Position numbers and translations under genes: made by a program. Shown here one piece after another: positions 43,461 through 53,210 of a stretch of 64,000 bases of DNA. This DNA is from Brevibacillus formosus (GTDB lineage Bacteria > Bacillota > Bacilli > Brevibacillales > Brevibacillaceae): the NCBI RefSeq assembly GCF_003013405.1, contig NZ_PXZL01000012.1:62001-126000 (forward strand), in the 5' to 3' direction. The first letter of the stretch is position 1; every line of letters starts with the position of its first letter. Below the pieces are notes generated by a model. That model searched no databases. It had not been told where the DNA came from and was given only the letters and a program-made list of their open reading frames with translations.

Positions 43461-43638
43461 TTTTATTCTCCTTTAGCGACAGTGTGAAAAAATAGTCCTT
43501 CATCATATGGTTCTTACTGTTTTACAAAGTAGTCGGGTTTATTCAAGTGCCGTTTTCTTGCTTTTTCCGGTTAAAGTAGATTGTCATCATCCAAACTAAG
43601 ACGTAGCATTCATCTACTTTGGTGGGAGGTCATGCATT

Positions 43639-44493
43639 TTGTACTTTTACAAGGAAGATTTGATTAATATGATTGTTCCAGATAAACCAGACCCGGCGGC
43701 AGCTAAAGTCATCCAGGAGATTTTGGGTGGTCGTTTTGGAGAAATGCGCACCATGATGCAATATTTTTTCCAGGCTAACAATTTCCGTGGGAATGCCATA
43801 CCGTATCGTGATTTGCTTCGGGGTGTTTTTTTGGAAGAAATAGCGCATGTGGAGCTCGTACAGCACACGATCAATCAATTGCTGACGGGGAGTGGTGAAG
43901 AGGTTCCCGGAAATGCTGGGGTTGACGGAGCACCGCTTGATGAGGCAGTCAAGCACGCAAACCCTCACCATTTCATCGTGGGTGCGCAAAGCTCCTTACC
44001 TGTCGATGCAGCAGGAAATCCATGGATGGGGAATTATGTGTATAATCATGGCAATTTGATAAGTGATCTTCTCGACAACCTCGTGCTGGAATCTACGGGT
44101 GTTCTGCAAAAGTCACGAATTTACGAAATGAGCTCGAACAAAACATTCCGTGAAACGCTTGCTTTCCTAATTGTTCGGGATAACGCCCATCAAAACGCCT
44201 TCGCAAAGGCACTGGAGACATTAGGCGTGAACTGGGGCAAGCTGTTCCCTATCCCCAACTACGACATCAACAAGTATCCTGAGTGCCGCAAGTATGTAGA
44301 AATGGGCTTCCACAACGCTCAGTTCAATTTCCGATTGGACAACACTCGTATTGGAGAAATCTTCAACGGACAGTCGCCGAGTAGAAATGGCGGCAGTCTG
44401 GAAGTAGTTCCGCCGCCTGAGGGCTTCCCGGTTCCTATTATGCCGGAACAGCCAAATGAGCACAGTCCAGGACTGTATGATCTGAATGCGTAA
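43639..44493 (+). CDS. Manganese catalase
   Basis: A 284-aa non-haem catalase with a dinuclear manganese site that destroys hydrogen peroxide; Bacillus YjqC/CotJC and YdbD are relatives. Helical bundle with the ligands in EMRTMMQYFFQANNF, EEIAHVELVQHTINQ and VRDNAHQNAFAKAL. TTG start behind GGGAGG. It is divergent from the DUF2512 gene and forms its own unit. Confidence 0.92.
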   Translation: MYFYKEDLINMIVPDKPDPAAAKVIQEILGGRFGEMRTMMQYFFQANNFRGNAIPYRDLLRGVFLEEIAHVELVQHTINQLLTGSGEEVPGNAGVDGAPLDEAVKHANPHHFIVGAQSSLPVDAAGNPWMGNYVYNHGNLISDLLDNLVLESTGVLQKSRIYEMSSNKTFRETLAFLIVRDNAHQNAFAKALETLGVNWGKLFPIPNYDINKYPECRKYVEMGFHNAQFNFRLDNTRIGEIFNGQSPSRNGGSLEVVPPPEGFPVPIMPEQPNEHSPGLYDLNA

Positions 44494-44505
44494 TAGGTTA
44501 AATGG

Positions 44506-44549
44506 GAAAAACCAGTCATCGCGTAAAGAGCGTTGAACTGGTTTTTTTT
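44506..44549 (+). terminator. Terminator of the manganese catalase gene
   Basis: AAACCAGT...ACTGGTTT hairpin followed by TTTTT. Also near the end of the convergent gene at 44566. Confidence 0.75.
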
Positions 44550-44565
44550 ATCTTTTTTCCTATTG

Positions 44566-45552
44566 TTACTGCTGGCTTGCTTTTGCAGCCTGGAGCAGCA
44601 TTTCTTTGGAAACCGTTGGCGAATCGGTAGCTACACGATACATAATCGGTTGCTCTCCAGCTTGATCCAACCAAGACAGCTCTTGATACTGACCGGATTC
44701 ACTAAACAAGAACTGGTCGTTTTTCGTGTAATGCGCTTTTTTTCCGCTGACGGTTACTTCGTCGTATTTCGTTGTTTCTGGTGTGCTCAGTTGTACATCT
44801 AGCTGTTCTTTCGGGAATTTCTCTACCGTAACAAAGATGCGCTCTTTTTGCTCGTTCTCATACAGACTGGTATACGCTTCGATAGGAGAAGCCGCTTGTG
44901 GAACGACTTTCCACACGACATTTTTACCTGTTGCCTTGCTTTCTTCTTGAAGCTCATGCAGCCACTGCTGTCCTTCTTGACCCATCATGACACCATAGGG
45001 GGTGCCTTGTTTGCCTTCAAGGAATGAAAAGCTATCAGGAAGCTGGTGTGGCAAAGCATGTGAGAGAGAAGCTTCTTCACTGAGGACGGCAGTCCATGCT
45101 TTCCAATCTTTCACGACATCCGGCTTTTCTATGCCGATCATAGGGTTTTGTTGAAAGAGAGGGTGCTTCTCTTTTGCAAGCGCTGCGAAATAGACGAGGG
45201 CCGTTTCGCCTGTTGCCAGTTTGTTTTCTACGTTTTCCAATTCCAGCCGTATTTCTTTAGGGGTTATTTGCGTCAATGTAAAATCCTTGCGTGCTTGAAC
45301 TTCCATACGGACAGAGCCTTCATCAATTTTGTACAACAAGCTGTGCGTAGCATAACCAAAACCAGTGGTGAGGGCGAACGCTGCTGCAACATGTACCAGC
45401 TTTGGACGAAAGCGCATCCCTTTGTGCAAACGCCGCTTGCCAGCCAACTCCTGTTTGGCTATTCGTTCGATTTTGCTGTCCAGTGCAGGATCAATGTGGA
45501 CCCTTCGCGCTGCCCACTCATACTCATTTCTCAGCTTTTTTTCAATGAACAT
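44566..45552 (-). CDS. Anti-sigma-factor-like membrane protein
   Basis: A 328-aa protein with a cytoplasmic N-terminus (about 1-55), one helix (LVHVAAAFALTTGFGYATHSLLY) and a large extracellular part. It follows an ECF sigma gene with an 11-bp overlap. I set the start at 45552, behind GGAGG. A zinc-binding anti-sigma motif is not seen, so the sigma-binding mode differs from RsiW types. The role as anti-sigma factor is inferred from position. Confidence 0.75.
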   Translation of the reverse strand: MFIEKKLRNEYEWAARRVHIDPALDSKIERIAKQELAGKRRLHKGMRFRPKLVHVAAAFALTTGFGYATHSLLYKIDEGSVRMEVQARKDFTLTQITPKEIRLELENVENKLATGETALVYFAALAKEKHPLFQQNPMIGIEKPDVVKDWKAWTAVLSEEASLSHALPHQLPDSFSFLEGKQGTPYGVMMGQEGQQWLHELQEESKATGKNVVWKVVPQAASPIEAYTSLYENEQKERIFVTVEKFPKEQLDVQLSTPETTKYDEVTVSGKKAHYTKNDQFLFSESGQYQELSWLDQAGEQPIMYRVATDSPTVSKEMLLQAAKASQQ

Positions 45553-46120
45553 GAAAAGATGCCTCCTCACGATTGATTCGATGCTCAAAATGCTCTCTCA
45601 ACTTTTTCATCGCCAAGTGATGTCTCGATTTCACCGTTCCGAGCGGGATTTGAAGAATCGCGGCAATTTCCTCCAAGGAACAGTTCTGATAGTAGCGCAG
45701 TACGACGATTTCCTTGAGCTTGAAGGATAATTTCTCTACGGCGGGAATGACCTCCAGCTCATCACTGATCGCCCCCAGCTTATCCTCCATACCTGCAACA
45801 GGTGCTTCGTAGCCTTTTTCCTTTACCCGCTCCAGCAGGCGGAATCTTCGCCAAATGCTTCGATTCCAGTTGCGAACCTGCCGCACAATCAATCCGTTGA
45901 ACCATGGGATAAAGGGCTGGTCCAAATCGTACCTGTCGATGCTTCGAATCAACTCTACGTACACTTCACTCATCATGTCGTCTGCATCCTGTTTGTGCGG
46001 CGCCAGAAAATAGATCAGGTTGTAGGCGTACGTGCGAGTTGCTCGATAGACTTCTTGAAAAGCTTCTTCCTCTCCTTGGCGCATCCGGATGAGCCAAGGC
46101 TTTAGGTTTTCCTCTTTCAT
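45542..46120 (-). CDS. ECF-type RNA polymerase sigma factor (second)
   Basis: A 192-aa sigma factor: region 2 with YNLIYFLAPHKQDADDMMSEVYVELIRSIDRYD, region 4 with KLSFKLKEIVVLRYYQNCSLEEIAAILQIPLGTVKSRHHLAMKKL. GGAGG precedes the ATG. Operon with the membrane protein downstream. It differs clearly in sequence from the sigma factor at 8.0-8.6 kb. Confidence 0.92.
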   Translation of the reverse strand: MKEENLKPWLIRMRQGEEEAFQEVYRATRTYAYNLIYFLAPHKQDADDMMSEVYVELIRSIDRYDLDQPFIPWFNGLIVRQVRNWNRSIWRRFRLLERVKEKGYEAPVAGMEDKLGAISDELEVIPAVEKLSFKLKEIVVLRYYQNCSLEEIAAILQIPLGTVKSRHHLAMKKLREHFEHRINREEASFHVH

Positions 46121-46308
46121 AGGCCGGCCTCCATTCAGGTCTTACATGATATATTGGCTCCCATTCGACTGGTAGGTTCACTTTGTTTTTTTATTGCGTG
46201 TTATTAGAAAATTGTAAACAGAAAAACTTTTCTTTGTCTTTTTCAGTAGTTTTGAGTAGTTCGACATTAGTATACAAAATAAGACATAGAGCAAGGGGGG
46301 ATTTAAGG

Positions 46309-47037
46309 TTGATCAGTTTTCATCAAGTAAATAAACATTATGGAAGCTTTCATGTCCTCAAGAACATCAACCTGCATATCAACCAGGGAGAAGTCGTCGT
46401 GGTCATTGGCCCGTCAGGATCGGGTAAAAGCACGATGGTTCGTTGCATCAACAGATTGGAAACGGTTACAAGCGGAGAACTGGTGGTAGACGGGGTGAAA
46501 GTGAACGATAAAAACACCGATATCAACAAGCTGCGTCGGGACATCGGCATGGTGTTCCAGCACTTCAATCTATACCCGCACAAGACCGTATTGCAAAACA
46601 TTACGCTGGCACCTACCAAGGTACTGGGAGTATCGCAGAAGGAAGCCGAAGAAACCGCTCTCTACTATTTGGAAAAGGTAGGGATTCCGGAAAAGGCAGA
46701 AATGCTCCCAACGCAATTATCTGGCGGTCAACAGCAACGCGTAGCGATCGCCCGCGGATTGGCCATGCGACCAAAAATCATGCTGTTTGACGAACCGACC
46801 TCTGCACTGGACCCCGAGACAATCGGCGAAGTGCTCGATGTCATGAAGAAGCTGGCGAAGGAAGGCATGACGATGGTGGTCGTAACGCACGAAATGGGCT
46901 TTGCCCGCGAAGTGGCAGATCGCATCGTGTTTATGGATCAGGGCACGATTCTCGAAGATTCTACACCAGAGGAGTTTTTCGCAAGTCCGCGTGAAGAGCG
47001 TGCGCGTTTGTTCTTAAGTCGGATTTTGAATCACTAA
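46309..47037 (+). CDS. glnQ: Glutamine/polar amino acid ABC transporter ATPase
   Basis: A 242-aa ATPase of the polar amino acid uptake family. Walker [11 protein letters not shown]-loop [16 protein letters not shown], signature [17 protein letters not shown], Walker [15 protein letters not shown] and the H-loop TH are complete. The TTG at 46309 gives the usual length; the frame is open further upstream. First gene of glnQHMP, as in Bacillus subtilis. Confidence 0.93.
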   Translation: MISFHQVNKHYGSFHVLKNINLHINQGEVVVVIGPSGSGKSTMVRCINRLETVTSGELVVDGVKVNDKNTDINKLRRDIGMVFQHFNLYPHKTVLQNITLAPTKVLGVSQKEAEETALYYLEKVGIPEKAEMLPTQLSGGQQQRVAIARGLAMRPKIMLFDEPTSALDPETIGEVLDVMKKLAKEGMTMVVVTHEMGFAREVADRIVFMDQGTILEDSTPEEFFASPREERARLFLSRILNH

Positions 47038-47070
47038 AAAAAGAAAACGAGAGAGAAAAGGGGTATTCAG

Positions 47071-47922
47071 ATGAAAGCAAACAAGCTGTGGAAAAAAGTA
47101 GCAGGTATGGGTCTCGTTCTGATGCTGAGCGCAACTGCGTTGGCAGGCTGTGGTGGTGGTAGTACAACAGAAGGCGGCGCAAAAGGTACACCAGCTGCAG
47201 CAGGTACAGGCACATTGGCAAAAATCAAAGAAAGAGACAAATTCGTAGTCGGCGTTAAGTACGACCTGAACTTGTTCGGTTTGAAAGACCCGGCAACCGG
47301 AAATGTAGAAGGCTTCGATATCGATATTGCGAAAGCGATTGCAAAGAAAGTACTCGGGGATGAAAACAAAATCGAACTGAAGGAAGTAACCTCCAAAACG
47401 CGTATCCCGATGCTGAAAAACGGAGAAATTGACGCGATCATCGCAACGATGACTATTACGGAAGACCGTAAAAAAGAAGTAGACTTCTCTGACGTGTACT
47501 TCTTGGCAGGTCAATCTTTCTTGGTGAAAAAGGACAGCTCAATCAACAGTCTGAAAGACATGCAAAAAGGCATGAAAATCGTGACCGCAAAAGGTTCTAC
47601 TTCTGCGAAAAACATCAGAGCGAGTGCTCCTGATGTAGAAGTACTTGAATTCGAAAACTACGCGGAAGCCTTCACAGCACTCAAAGCTGGTCAAGGTGAC
47701 GCGCTGACAACTGATAACGCTCTCCTGTACGGCATGGCGAAGCAAGATCCGAACTACCGTGTAACAGAAGAGACCTTCACTGAAGAGCCATACGGTATTG
47801 CAATCAGCAAGGGTGACGCTGAATTCGTGAAAACCGTGAACGATCTGCTGAAAGAAATGAAAGAAAACGGTGAATACGACAAGATTTATGAAAAATGGAT
47901 CGGAACAAAACCTAAAAAATAA
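47071..47922 (+). CDS. glnH: Glutamine-type ABC transporter substrate-binding lipoprotein
   Basis: A 283-aa lipoprotein (lipobox ALAGCG) of the amino acid binding family 3. The amino acid clamp is visible: GVKYDLNLFGLKD, GFDIDIAKAIAKK, VTSKTRIPMLKNGEIDAIIATMTITEDRK (ligand Arg and Asp) and KGSTSAKNI. Between ATPase and permeases, as in Bacillus glnQHMP. Glutamine is the probable ligand by synteny. Confidence 0.93.
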   Translation: MKANKLWKKVAGMGLVLMLSATALAGCGGGSTTEGGAKGTPAAAGTGTLAKIKERDKFVVGVKYDLNLFGLKDPATGNVEGFDIDIAKAIAKKVLGDENKIELKEVTSKTRIPMLKNGEIDAIIATMTITEDRKKEVDFSDVYFLAGQSFLVKKDSSINSLKDMQKGMKIVTAKGSTSAKNIRASAPDVEVLEFENYAEAFTALKAGQGDALTTDNALLYGMAKQDPNYRVTEETFTEEPYGIAISKGDAEFVKTVNDLLKEMKENGEYDKIYEKWIGTKPKK

Positions 47923-48017
47923 TGCGGTTCTACTCCATAAAGAATGAGCGGTTACTCTGCCGCTCATTCCCTTATATTCCTAATAGAAGTTTGCACACAA
48001 GGAGGATCGCATAAGAG

Positions 48018-48671
48018 ATGATCGATTTTTCTATCTTGTTTGATCACATGGATATGTATCTCGAAGGCTTTTGGAACACCTTGCAGGCGAGCCTGCTTGC
48101 TCTCGTCGGGAGCTTTGTATTAGGGACGCTCTTTGCGATCTTTCGGATTTCTCCGATTCGACCACTCAAGTGGATCGCTACGGCTTACGTCGAGTTTGTG
48201 CGTAATATCCCGTTGATTCTCGTCGTGTTCCTCTTTTTTGTGGGTCTGCCGGCCATTGGTATCGTGCTGGAGCCTTTTATTGCAGGTACGCTTGGTTTGA
48301 CAGTGTATACGGCAGCATTTATTGCAGAGACGATCCGCGCAGGTATTTTGGCGATTCCAAAAGGACAGACAGAAGCCGCTCGTTCCTCGGGATTGACGTA
48401 CGGACAAACGATGCGTTATATCATTTTGCCGCAAGCGATCAAGGTCGTAATCCCGCCGATGGGCAACCAGTTTATCAATCTTGTGAAAAACTCGTCTGTT
48501 TTAGGCGTGATTGCAGGTCTTGACCTGATGTACTTTGGAGACCTGATTTCCGCTGATACGTTTGTTACCTTTGATGTGTACATTTTTGTAGCTGTTTTCT
48601 ATCTGATTCTGACCCTTCCGTTGAGCGCGTTCGTTAGCTATTTGGAGCGACGCTTGGCTGGAAGCCGCTAA
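48018..48671 (+). CDS. glnM: Glutamine-type ABC transporter permease (GlnM)
   Basis: A 217-aa inner-membrane permease with five helices and the EAA loop EAARSSGLTYGQTMRYIILPQAIKVVIPP. GGAGG precedes the ATG. It starts 95 bp after glnH and is followed closely by glnP; the two would form the translocation pore. Confidence 0.92.
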   Translation: MIDFSILFDHMDMYLEGFWNTLQASLLALVGSFVLGTLFAIFRISPIRPLKWIATAYVEFVRNIPLILVVFLFFVGLPAIGIVLEPFIAGTLGLTVYTAAFIAETIRAGILAIPKGQTEAARSSGLTYGQTMRYIILPQAIKVVIPPMGNQFINLVKNSSVLGVIAGLDLMYFGDLISADTFVTFDVYIFVAVFYLILTLPLSAFVSYLERRLAGSR

Positions 48672-48686
48672 GGAGGACGGGACATC

Positions 48687-49337
48687 ATGGACTTTATCGG
48701 AGCTTATGCGCCCAGTCATTTGACATTCCTGCTCGAAGGCTTTTGGGTCACCTTGCAGGTCGCTTTCTTGTCAATTGTCTTTAGCTTTACTATTGCGATT
48801 ATCGTAGGGGTTTTGCGTTACGCAAAAATTCCCGGAGTCTCGCAAGTTCTCGGGACAATCGTAGAGCTGATTCGTAATTTGCCGCTCTTGTTGATTATTT
48901 TCTTTACGTATTTTGCTCTCCCGGAAGTGGGAATCAAGCTGGACAAGTTTTGGGCCGCTGTTCTGGCGTTGGTTATTTTCGAAGCAGCGATGTTGTCGGA
49001 AATCGTACGAAGCGGTTTAAACTCGGTTGAAAAAGGACAGATTGAAGCTGCACGCTCTTCTGGTCTGAATTATGTCCAGACACTGTGGCATGTTGTCCTG
49101 CCACAGGCTCTCAGAAGAATGGTTCCGCCGATTGTGAGCCAATTCATTTCACTCTTGAAGGATACGTCGCTGGCCGTCGTAATCGCTTTGCCAGAGCTGA
49201 TGAACCATGCGCAAATCATCAACGGACGCAATGTCAACTACGTTATCCCAACCTTCTTGATGATTGCGGTGATGTACTTTGTTGTCAACTACGCGTTGTC
49301 AGTCGTCTCCAAGCGACTGGAAAACAAGCACGCTTAA
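48687..49337 (+). CDS. glnP: Glutamine-type ABC transporter permease (GlnP)
   Basis: A 216-aa permease, a homologue of the preceding gene, with the EAA loop EAARSSGLNYVQTLWHVVLPQALRRMVPP. It starts 15 bp after glnM behind AAGGAGGA. Last gene of the transporter operon. Confidence 0.92.
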   Translation: MDFIGAYAPSHLTFLLEGFWVTLQVAFLSIVFSFTIAIIVGVLRYAKIPGVSQVLGTIVELIRNLPLLLIIFFTYFALPEVGIKLDKFWAAVLALVIFEAAMLSEIVRSGLNSVEKGQIEAARSSGLNYVQTLWHVVLPQALRRMVPPIVSQFISLLKDTSLAVVIALPELMNHAQIINGRNVNYVIPTFLMIAVMYFVVNYALSVVSKRLENKHA

Positions 49338-49352
49338 TCGTTCTATCTTTGC

Positions 49353-49394
49353 AGATCTCCGATTCTTAGTAAAATAAGAATAGGAGATCTTTTT
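49353..49394 (+). terminator. Terminator between glnP and glnK
   Basis: AGATCTCCgaTTCTTA...TAAGAAtaGGAGATCT followed by TTTTTCC. The kinase gene starts only about 20 bp later, so glnKL depends on read-through or an embedded promoter. Confidence 0.8.
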
Positions 49395-49413
49395 CCGTAT
49401 GAAAGGAGCAGCT

Positions 49414-50682
49414 ATGCGAGAACGCCTTTTGATCCTGTTTATTATCATGCTGGCAACTGCTTTTTTTGGAGAAATGAAGGTAAACCCCGTAGGAGGGTCT
49501 TTTCGTTTTTCCTTGGGCATCGCTGCTTTCTTTTTCGGGTTGCTGTGGTTTTCGTCTGTACCTGTATTGTTGACGGGTTTTTTTACAGGGACGTTTATCT
49601 TCGGTTTTCGCGTCGGAATGGATGTCTTTTTTGCGTACCGTCCGTACATGGAGAGTGTGGCTGCGCACCTTCCCTCCGCCTTTTACTATTTCAGCTTTAC
49701 CGTCCTGTTTTATTTGCTCCGTGCGCGTAGCTATCGCGAGTTCCCTCTATGGTTAGGGCTGATAGGTGCATCCATTGATTTCGTCTCCAATGTGGTAGAG
49801 ATCCAAGTACGGCAGTATTTCACTGATTTTCCGCCGATCACCTGGCAAAGCTTTTTAATGCTTCTCTTCTTTGGGGTCTTGCGCAGCTTTTTTGCTGTCG
49901 GCTTGTACAACAGCTTTTCGATCAGGCAGTTGCGGGCAGTGGGAGAGGTGCGTCAGCAGGAATTGGAGCGTCTGCGGATGATCAATACGGAGCTGTATGA
50001 AGAAGCCTTCTACTTGCGCAAATCGATGACGCATCTGGAGGAAATCACGCGAGAGAGCTACCAGCTCTACAGGCGTCTGCTCACCTCGGATCATGCGGAA
50101 TCCCCGACAGCCTTGACAATTGCCGAGAATGTGCATGAAGTGAAAAAAGATTCGCAGCGGATGCTGGCGGGCATTTCCAAGCTGATCAATCAGGAGGGAC
50201 TAGCACCACAGCTTCCGATCAAAGAGCTGTGTGAGTTGGTTGCTCGGGCAAATCAGAAATACGCAGAGATGTTGGGAAAAGATATACGAATCGAGTGGAG
50301 CTGTAACGTCAACCTGTCCACAAGCCAAATTTATGCGTTGCTCTCCGTGTTAAACAATCTGGTAGCCAATGCAGTAGAGGCGATTCCCGCGTCGGGACGG
50401 ATTGAGCTGAATGTGAAGCTGATTGATCGCCATCTGGTGTTCAGTGTACTTGACAGTGGTCCGGGAATCCCGCTGGAAGAGCAGGAATGGGTGTTTCAGC
50501 CCGGGTATACGACGAAATACGATGAACAGGGAAATGCATCTACCGGAATTGGACTGACGCATGCCCGCGGAATTGTCCAAAGCCTGCAAGGAAGCTTGCG
50601 TATTTTGCCTGATCAGAAGCAAATGACGCATTTAGAAGTGCAAATTCCGACCGACCAATTGCTCGGAAAGGAGGGAGTGTAA
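49414..50682 (+). CDS. glnK: GlnK-type sensor histidine kinase
   Basis: A 422-aa kinase with about six N-terminal helices (1-180), a coiled coil, a phospho-accepting His in VHEVKKDSQRM, and a C-terminal ATPase domain with N-box NNLVANAVEAI, DSGPGIP and GIGLTHARGI. I moved the start to 49414, as AAAGGAG lies between the two ATGs. It resembles Bacillus GlnK (YcbA). Bacillus GlnK/GlnL senses glutamine and controls glsA-glnT; here the pair stands beside the glutamine importer. Confidence 0.88.
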   Translation: MRERLLILFIIMLATAFFGEMKVNPVGGSFRFSLGIAAFFFGLLWFSSVPVLLTGFFTGTFIFGFRVGMDVFFAYRPYMESVAAHLPSAFYYFSFTVLFYLLRARSYREFPLWLGLIGASIDFVSNVVEIQVRQYFTDFPPITWQSFLMLLFFGVLRSFFAVGLYNSFSIRQLRAVGEVRQQELERLRMINTELYEEAFYLRKSMTHLEEITRESYQLYRRLLTSDHAESPTALTIAENVHEVKKDSQRMLAGISKLINQEGLAPQLPIKELCELVARANQKYAEMLGKDIRIEWSCNVNLSTSQIYALLSVLNNLVANAVEAIPASGRIELNVKLIDRHLVFSVLDSGPGIPLEEQEWVFQPGYTTKYDEQGNASTGIGLTHARGIVQSLQGSLRILPDQKQMTHLEVQIPTDQLLGKEGV

Positions 50683-50685
50683 GCG

Positions 50686-51603
50686 ATGATACGTTTCTTT
50701 TTAATTGAAGACGATGCAGTAGTGCGTCGCATGCTTGAACGGATTATCCAAGACAGCGGGTTGGGCGAAATTGTAGGACAAGCCAGCGACGGCAGTCACG
50801 TATCGATTGATCAACTGTACGGGGTCGATGTCATTTTGATCGACTTGTTGATGCCGGGGCTCGATGGCATCCAAACGATCAAAAAGTTGCAGGCAGATGG
50901 CTTCGCGGGCCGCTTCATTATGGTGTCACAGGTGGAAAACAAGGAAATGATCGGAGAGGCTTATTTGCAAGGAATTGATACCTTTATTCAAAAGCCGATC
51001 AACCGCTTGGAAGTCATGGCTGTGCTGAAGCGAGTCTCGGACTACTTGTCGCTGGAAGCCTCTCTGCAAACCATCCGCAAATCATTGCAAATCCTGGATG
51101 TCAAAGCAAAAGAACCGAATACCAGCGGCTTGAAAAGTCAGTCGTCCGATCAGGATATCCTGGCACAAAAAGCAAGAAAACTGCTGTTGCAGCTAGGGAT
51201 CGCGAGTGAAGCCGGTGCTCCCGATCTGCTATTGATCATGGAATGGCTCGTACAGGATGAGCGACAAGGAGACAAGCTGCACGAATTGCAGCTCAAGGAA
51301 CTGTACACACAAATTCTGCTGAAGGTGCATGCCAGCTTGGATGAGCATGGGATTACCAAAGAGGTGCGTGCCATGGAACAACGGATTCGCCGGATGGTCC
51401 TGCAAGCCTTTACGCATCTTTCCTCATTGGGGTTGACCGATTATGCCAACCCTACCTTTGAACACTTTGCACCCCGACTGTTTGACTTTCAAGAAATTCG
51501 CCAACGGATGCAAGAGCTGGAGGCGGGCGAAAAAACGACGAAGTGCCGGATTAGTGTAAAAAAGTTTTTATCTGTCTTTTATATGGAAGCAAAAGCGCTA
51601 TAA
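50686..51603 (+). CDS. glnL: GlnL-type response regulator
   Basis: A 305-aa regulator with an N-terminal receiver (DD near residues 9-10, phospho-Asp in VILIDLLMPGLDG, Lys in FIQKPI) and the YcbB output domain (about 150-300), which marks the GlnL family. It starts 3 bp after glnK. DNA targets likely include the transporter operon next door; this is inferred from synteny. Confidence 0.9.
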   Translation: MIRFFLIEDDAVVRRMLERIIQDSGLGEIVGQASDGSHVSIDQLYGVDVILIDLLMPGLDGIQTIKKLQADGFAGRFIMVSQVENKEMIGEAYLQGIDTFIQKPINRLEVMAVLKRVSDYLSLEASLQTIRKSLQILDVKAKEPNTSGLKSQSSDQDILAQKARKLLLQLGIASEAGAPDLLLIMEWLVQDERQGDKLHELQLKELYTQILLKVHASLDEHGITKEVRAMEQRIRRMVLQAFTHLSSLGLTDYANPTFEHFAPRLFDFQEIRQRMQELEAGEKTTKCRISVKKFLSVFYMEAKAL

Positions 51604-51608
51604 ATAGC

Positions 51609-51654
51609 AAAAACGCGGGAGCCGATCAAAACGATCAAATCTCCCGCGTTTTTT
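51609..51654. terminator. Bidirectional terminator between glnL and nosF
   Basis: AAAAACGCGGGAG...CTCCCGCGTTTTTT; serves both convergent genes. Confidence 0.85.
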
Positions 51655-51656
51655 AT

Positions 51657-52382
51657 TCATGCCTTTGCCTGATTCACAAGCTCGGAAAAGGCACCATACA
51701 AACCAATTGCCCCGTACTGCTGCTGGTACTCCTTTATCGACCCATCACGCACAATTTTCCCGTTCATCAAAAAAATCGCGCGATCCGCTACCGCATCTGC
51801 CACCTGCAGCTGGTGTGTCGTAAAGAGAACGGATTGACCCGCGAGCTTTACTTCGCGCACGAGATCGACAAATGCATCCATCCAATATGGATCGAGTCCG
51901 TTGGTCGGTTCATCGAGAACGACGAGTGCAGGCTTTGCCAATATCGCTTGAGCAAACAAGAGACGCTGCTGCATGCCTTTGGAGAACTGAGACACCCGTT
52001 TGTTTCTCACTTCATGCAGTCCTACCATTTTCAGCAGTCGATCCGCCTCTCCTGGGGTTCGATTGCGCAGGGAAGCGTAAAATTCGAGCGTTTCTTTGGC
52101 AGTAAGTCCAGCAGAAAACGTAAAGTGATCCGGCATATAACCGATTTCTTGAAGATACTCTACGCGATTATCGTTCCAGTTTAACCCGTTTAGCTGAATG
52201 GTTCCCGAAGTAGGCGGGAGAATACCGACCAGCATCCGCAGGATCGTACTTTTCCCTGCGCCGTTACCGCCGCATAAGGCAACGACCTGACCGGGTTCAA
52301 TGTTCATACTGAATGGGTGGACGATTGTTTTGCCATTGATTTCCTTGGAGACCTGATCGATGGTAAGTCCAAACGTATTCAT
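51657..52382 (-). CDS. nosF: NosF-type ABC transporter ATPase
   Basis: A 241-aa ATPase. Walker A CGGNGAGKST, signature FSKGMQQRLLFAQAIL, Walker B ALVVLDEPTNGLDP and the H-loop TTHQ are intact. It is the last gene of nosDLYF. In nitrous oxide reducers NosFY with NosD matures the copper centres of NosZ. No nosZ is in the window, so the substrate is uncertain. Confidence 0.88.
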   Translation of the reverse strand: MNTFGLTIDQVSKEINGKTIVHPFSMNIEPGQVVALCGGNGAGKSTILRMLVGILPPTSGTIQLNGLNWNDNRVEYLQEIGYMPDHFTFSAGLTAKETLEFYASLRNRTPGEADRLLKMVGLHEVRNKRVSQFSKGMQQRLLFAQAILAKPALVVLDEPTNGLDPYWMDAFVDLVREVKLAGQSVLFTTHQLQVADAVADRAIFLMNGKIVRDGSIKEYQQQYGAIGLYGAFSELVNQAKA

Positions 52383-52386
52383 TGCA

Positions 52387-53193
52387 TTACCTTCTTTCCC
52401 ATACCCGGATGGCTATGAACAAGGTCGCACTGATCCAGACAAGACTGAGTGCGACAAAGATGAGATCACCAAGCGGAGAATCAGCCCAGTACACCCATTT
52501 GTAGTATTCAGGTCCAAAGATCGAGCCACCGCCTAATCTGGCAACGGAAAAGATTCGTACAAACTCCGCTGGGTTGAGAAACGTTGCGAGCTGAAGCAGA
52601 GGCTTGATCCATGTATAAGGGACGAAGCTGAGCACTGAGATGAGCAAAGTAGGCCACGCCAGAATATAGAAGAACCAGATGCTGACCCCCATTGTCAAAG
52701 CCTGCCAACGGTTTTTACTGATGGCGCCAATCAGCATGGCAATTCCTAAAAATAACAGAATGAGACAGATGGAAAAGGCAAGCAAAAACAAGAGAGTCGA
52801 GAATGCAAAGCTTTTCCCTAACAGCATGCCAGCCACACCAGACAACCCATACCCGAAGCTGACAATCGCAACTAACACGAGTGCTTGTCCCAAGTATTTC
52901 CCCACCAAGAACGAAAAGGTCGTCATGGAGTAGGTAGAGAGGAGCTGCCAGCTTCCCTCTTCTTTTTCCGCCGTCAAAGAAAAAGAGGAGAGAAGCATCG
53001 TCATCAGTGGCAGCAAATACAAAATCAGATTCAGCATGGTACCAGTCGTATACGTATAACCCTTCATGTAGGACTGCGATTGGATGATCAAGAGTCCCAA
53101 GCTAAACAGGGAGAACAGAGCCATAAACGAGTAGGACCATGGATTGCGAAAGCCTACCTTCACTTCTCGTTTGGCAATCAGATTGATGTGCAA
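52387..53193 (-). CDS. nosY: NosY-type ABC transporter permease
   Basis: A 268-aa, six-helix permease of the ABC-2 type (NosY/YhaP-like). N-terminal LIAKREVKVGFRNPWSYSFMALFSLFSLGLLII is typical. I prefer the TTG at 53193, which has GGGAG/GGAG upstream, over a GTG three codons earlier that would overlap the binding site. It partners with nosF 4 bp downstream. Confidence 0.82.
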   Translation of the reverse strand: MHINLIAKREVKVGFRNPWSYSFMALFSLFSLGLLIIQSQSYMKGYTYTTGTMLNLILYLLPLMTMLLSSFSLTAEKEEGSWQLLSTYSMTTFSFLVGKYLGQALVLVAIVSFGYGLSGVAGMLLGKSFAFSTLLFLLAFSICLILLFLGIAMLIGAISKNRWQALTMGVSIWFFYILAWPTLLISVLSFVPYTWIKPLLQLATFLNPAEFVRIFSVARLGGGSIFGPEYYKWVYWADSPLGDLIFVALSLVWISATLFIAIRVWERR

Positions 53194-53210
53194 AGACTCC
53201 ACTCCCTCTG

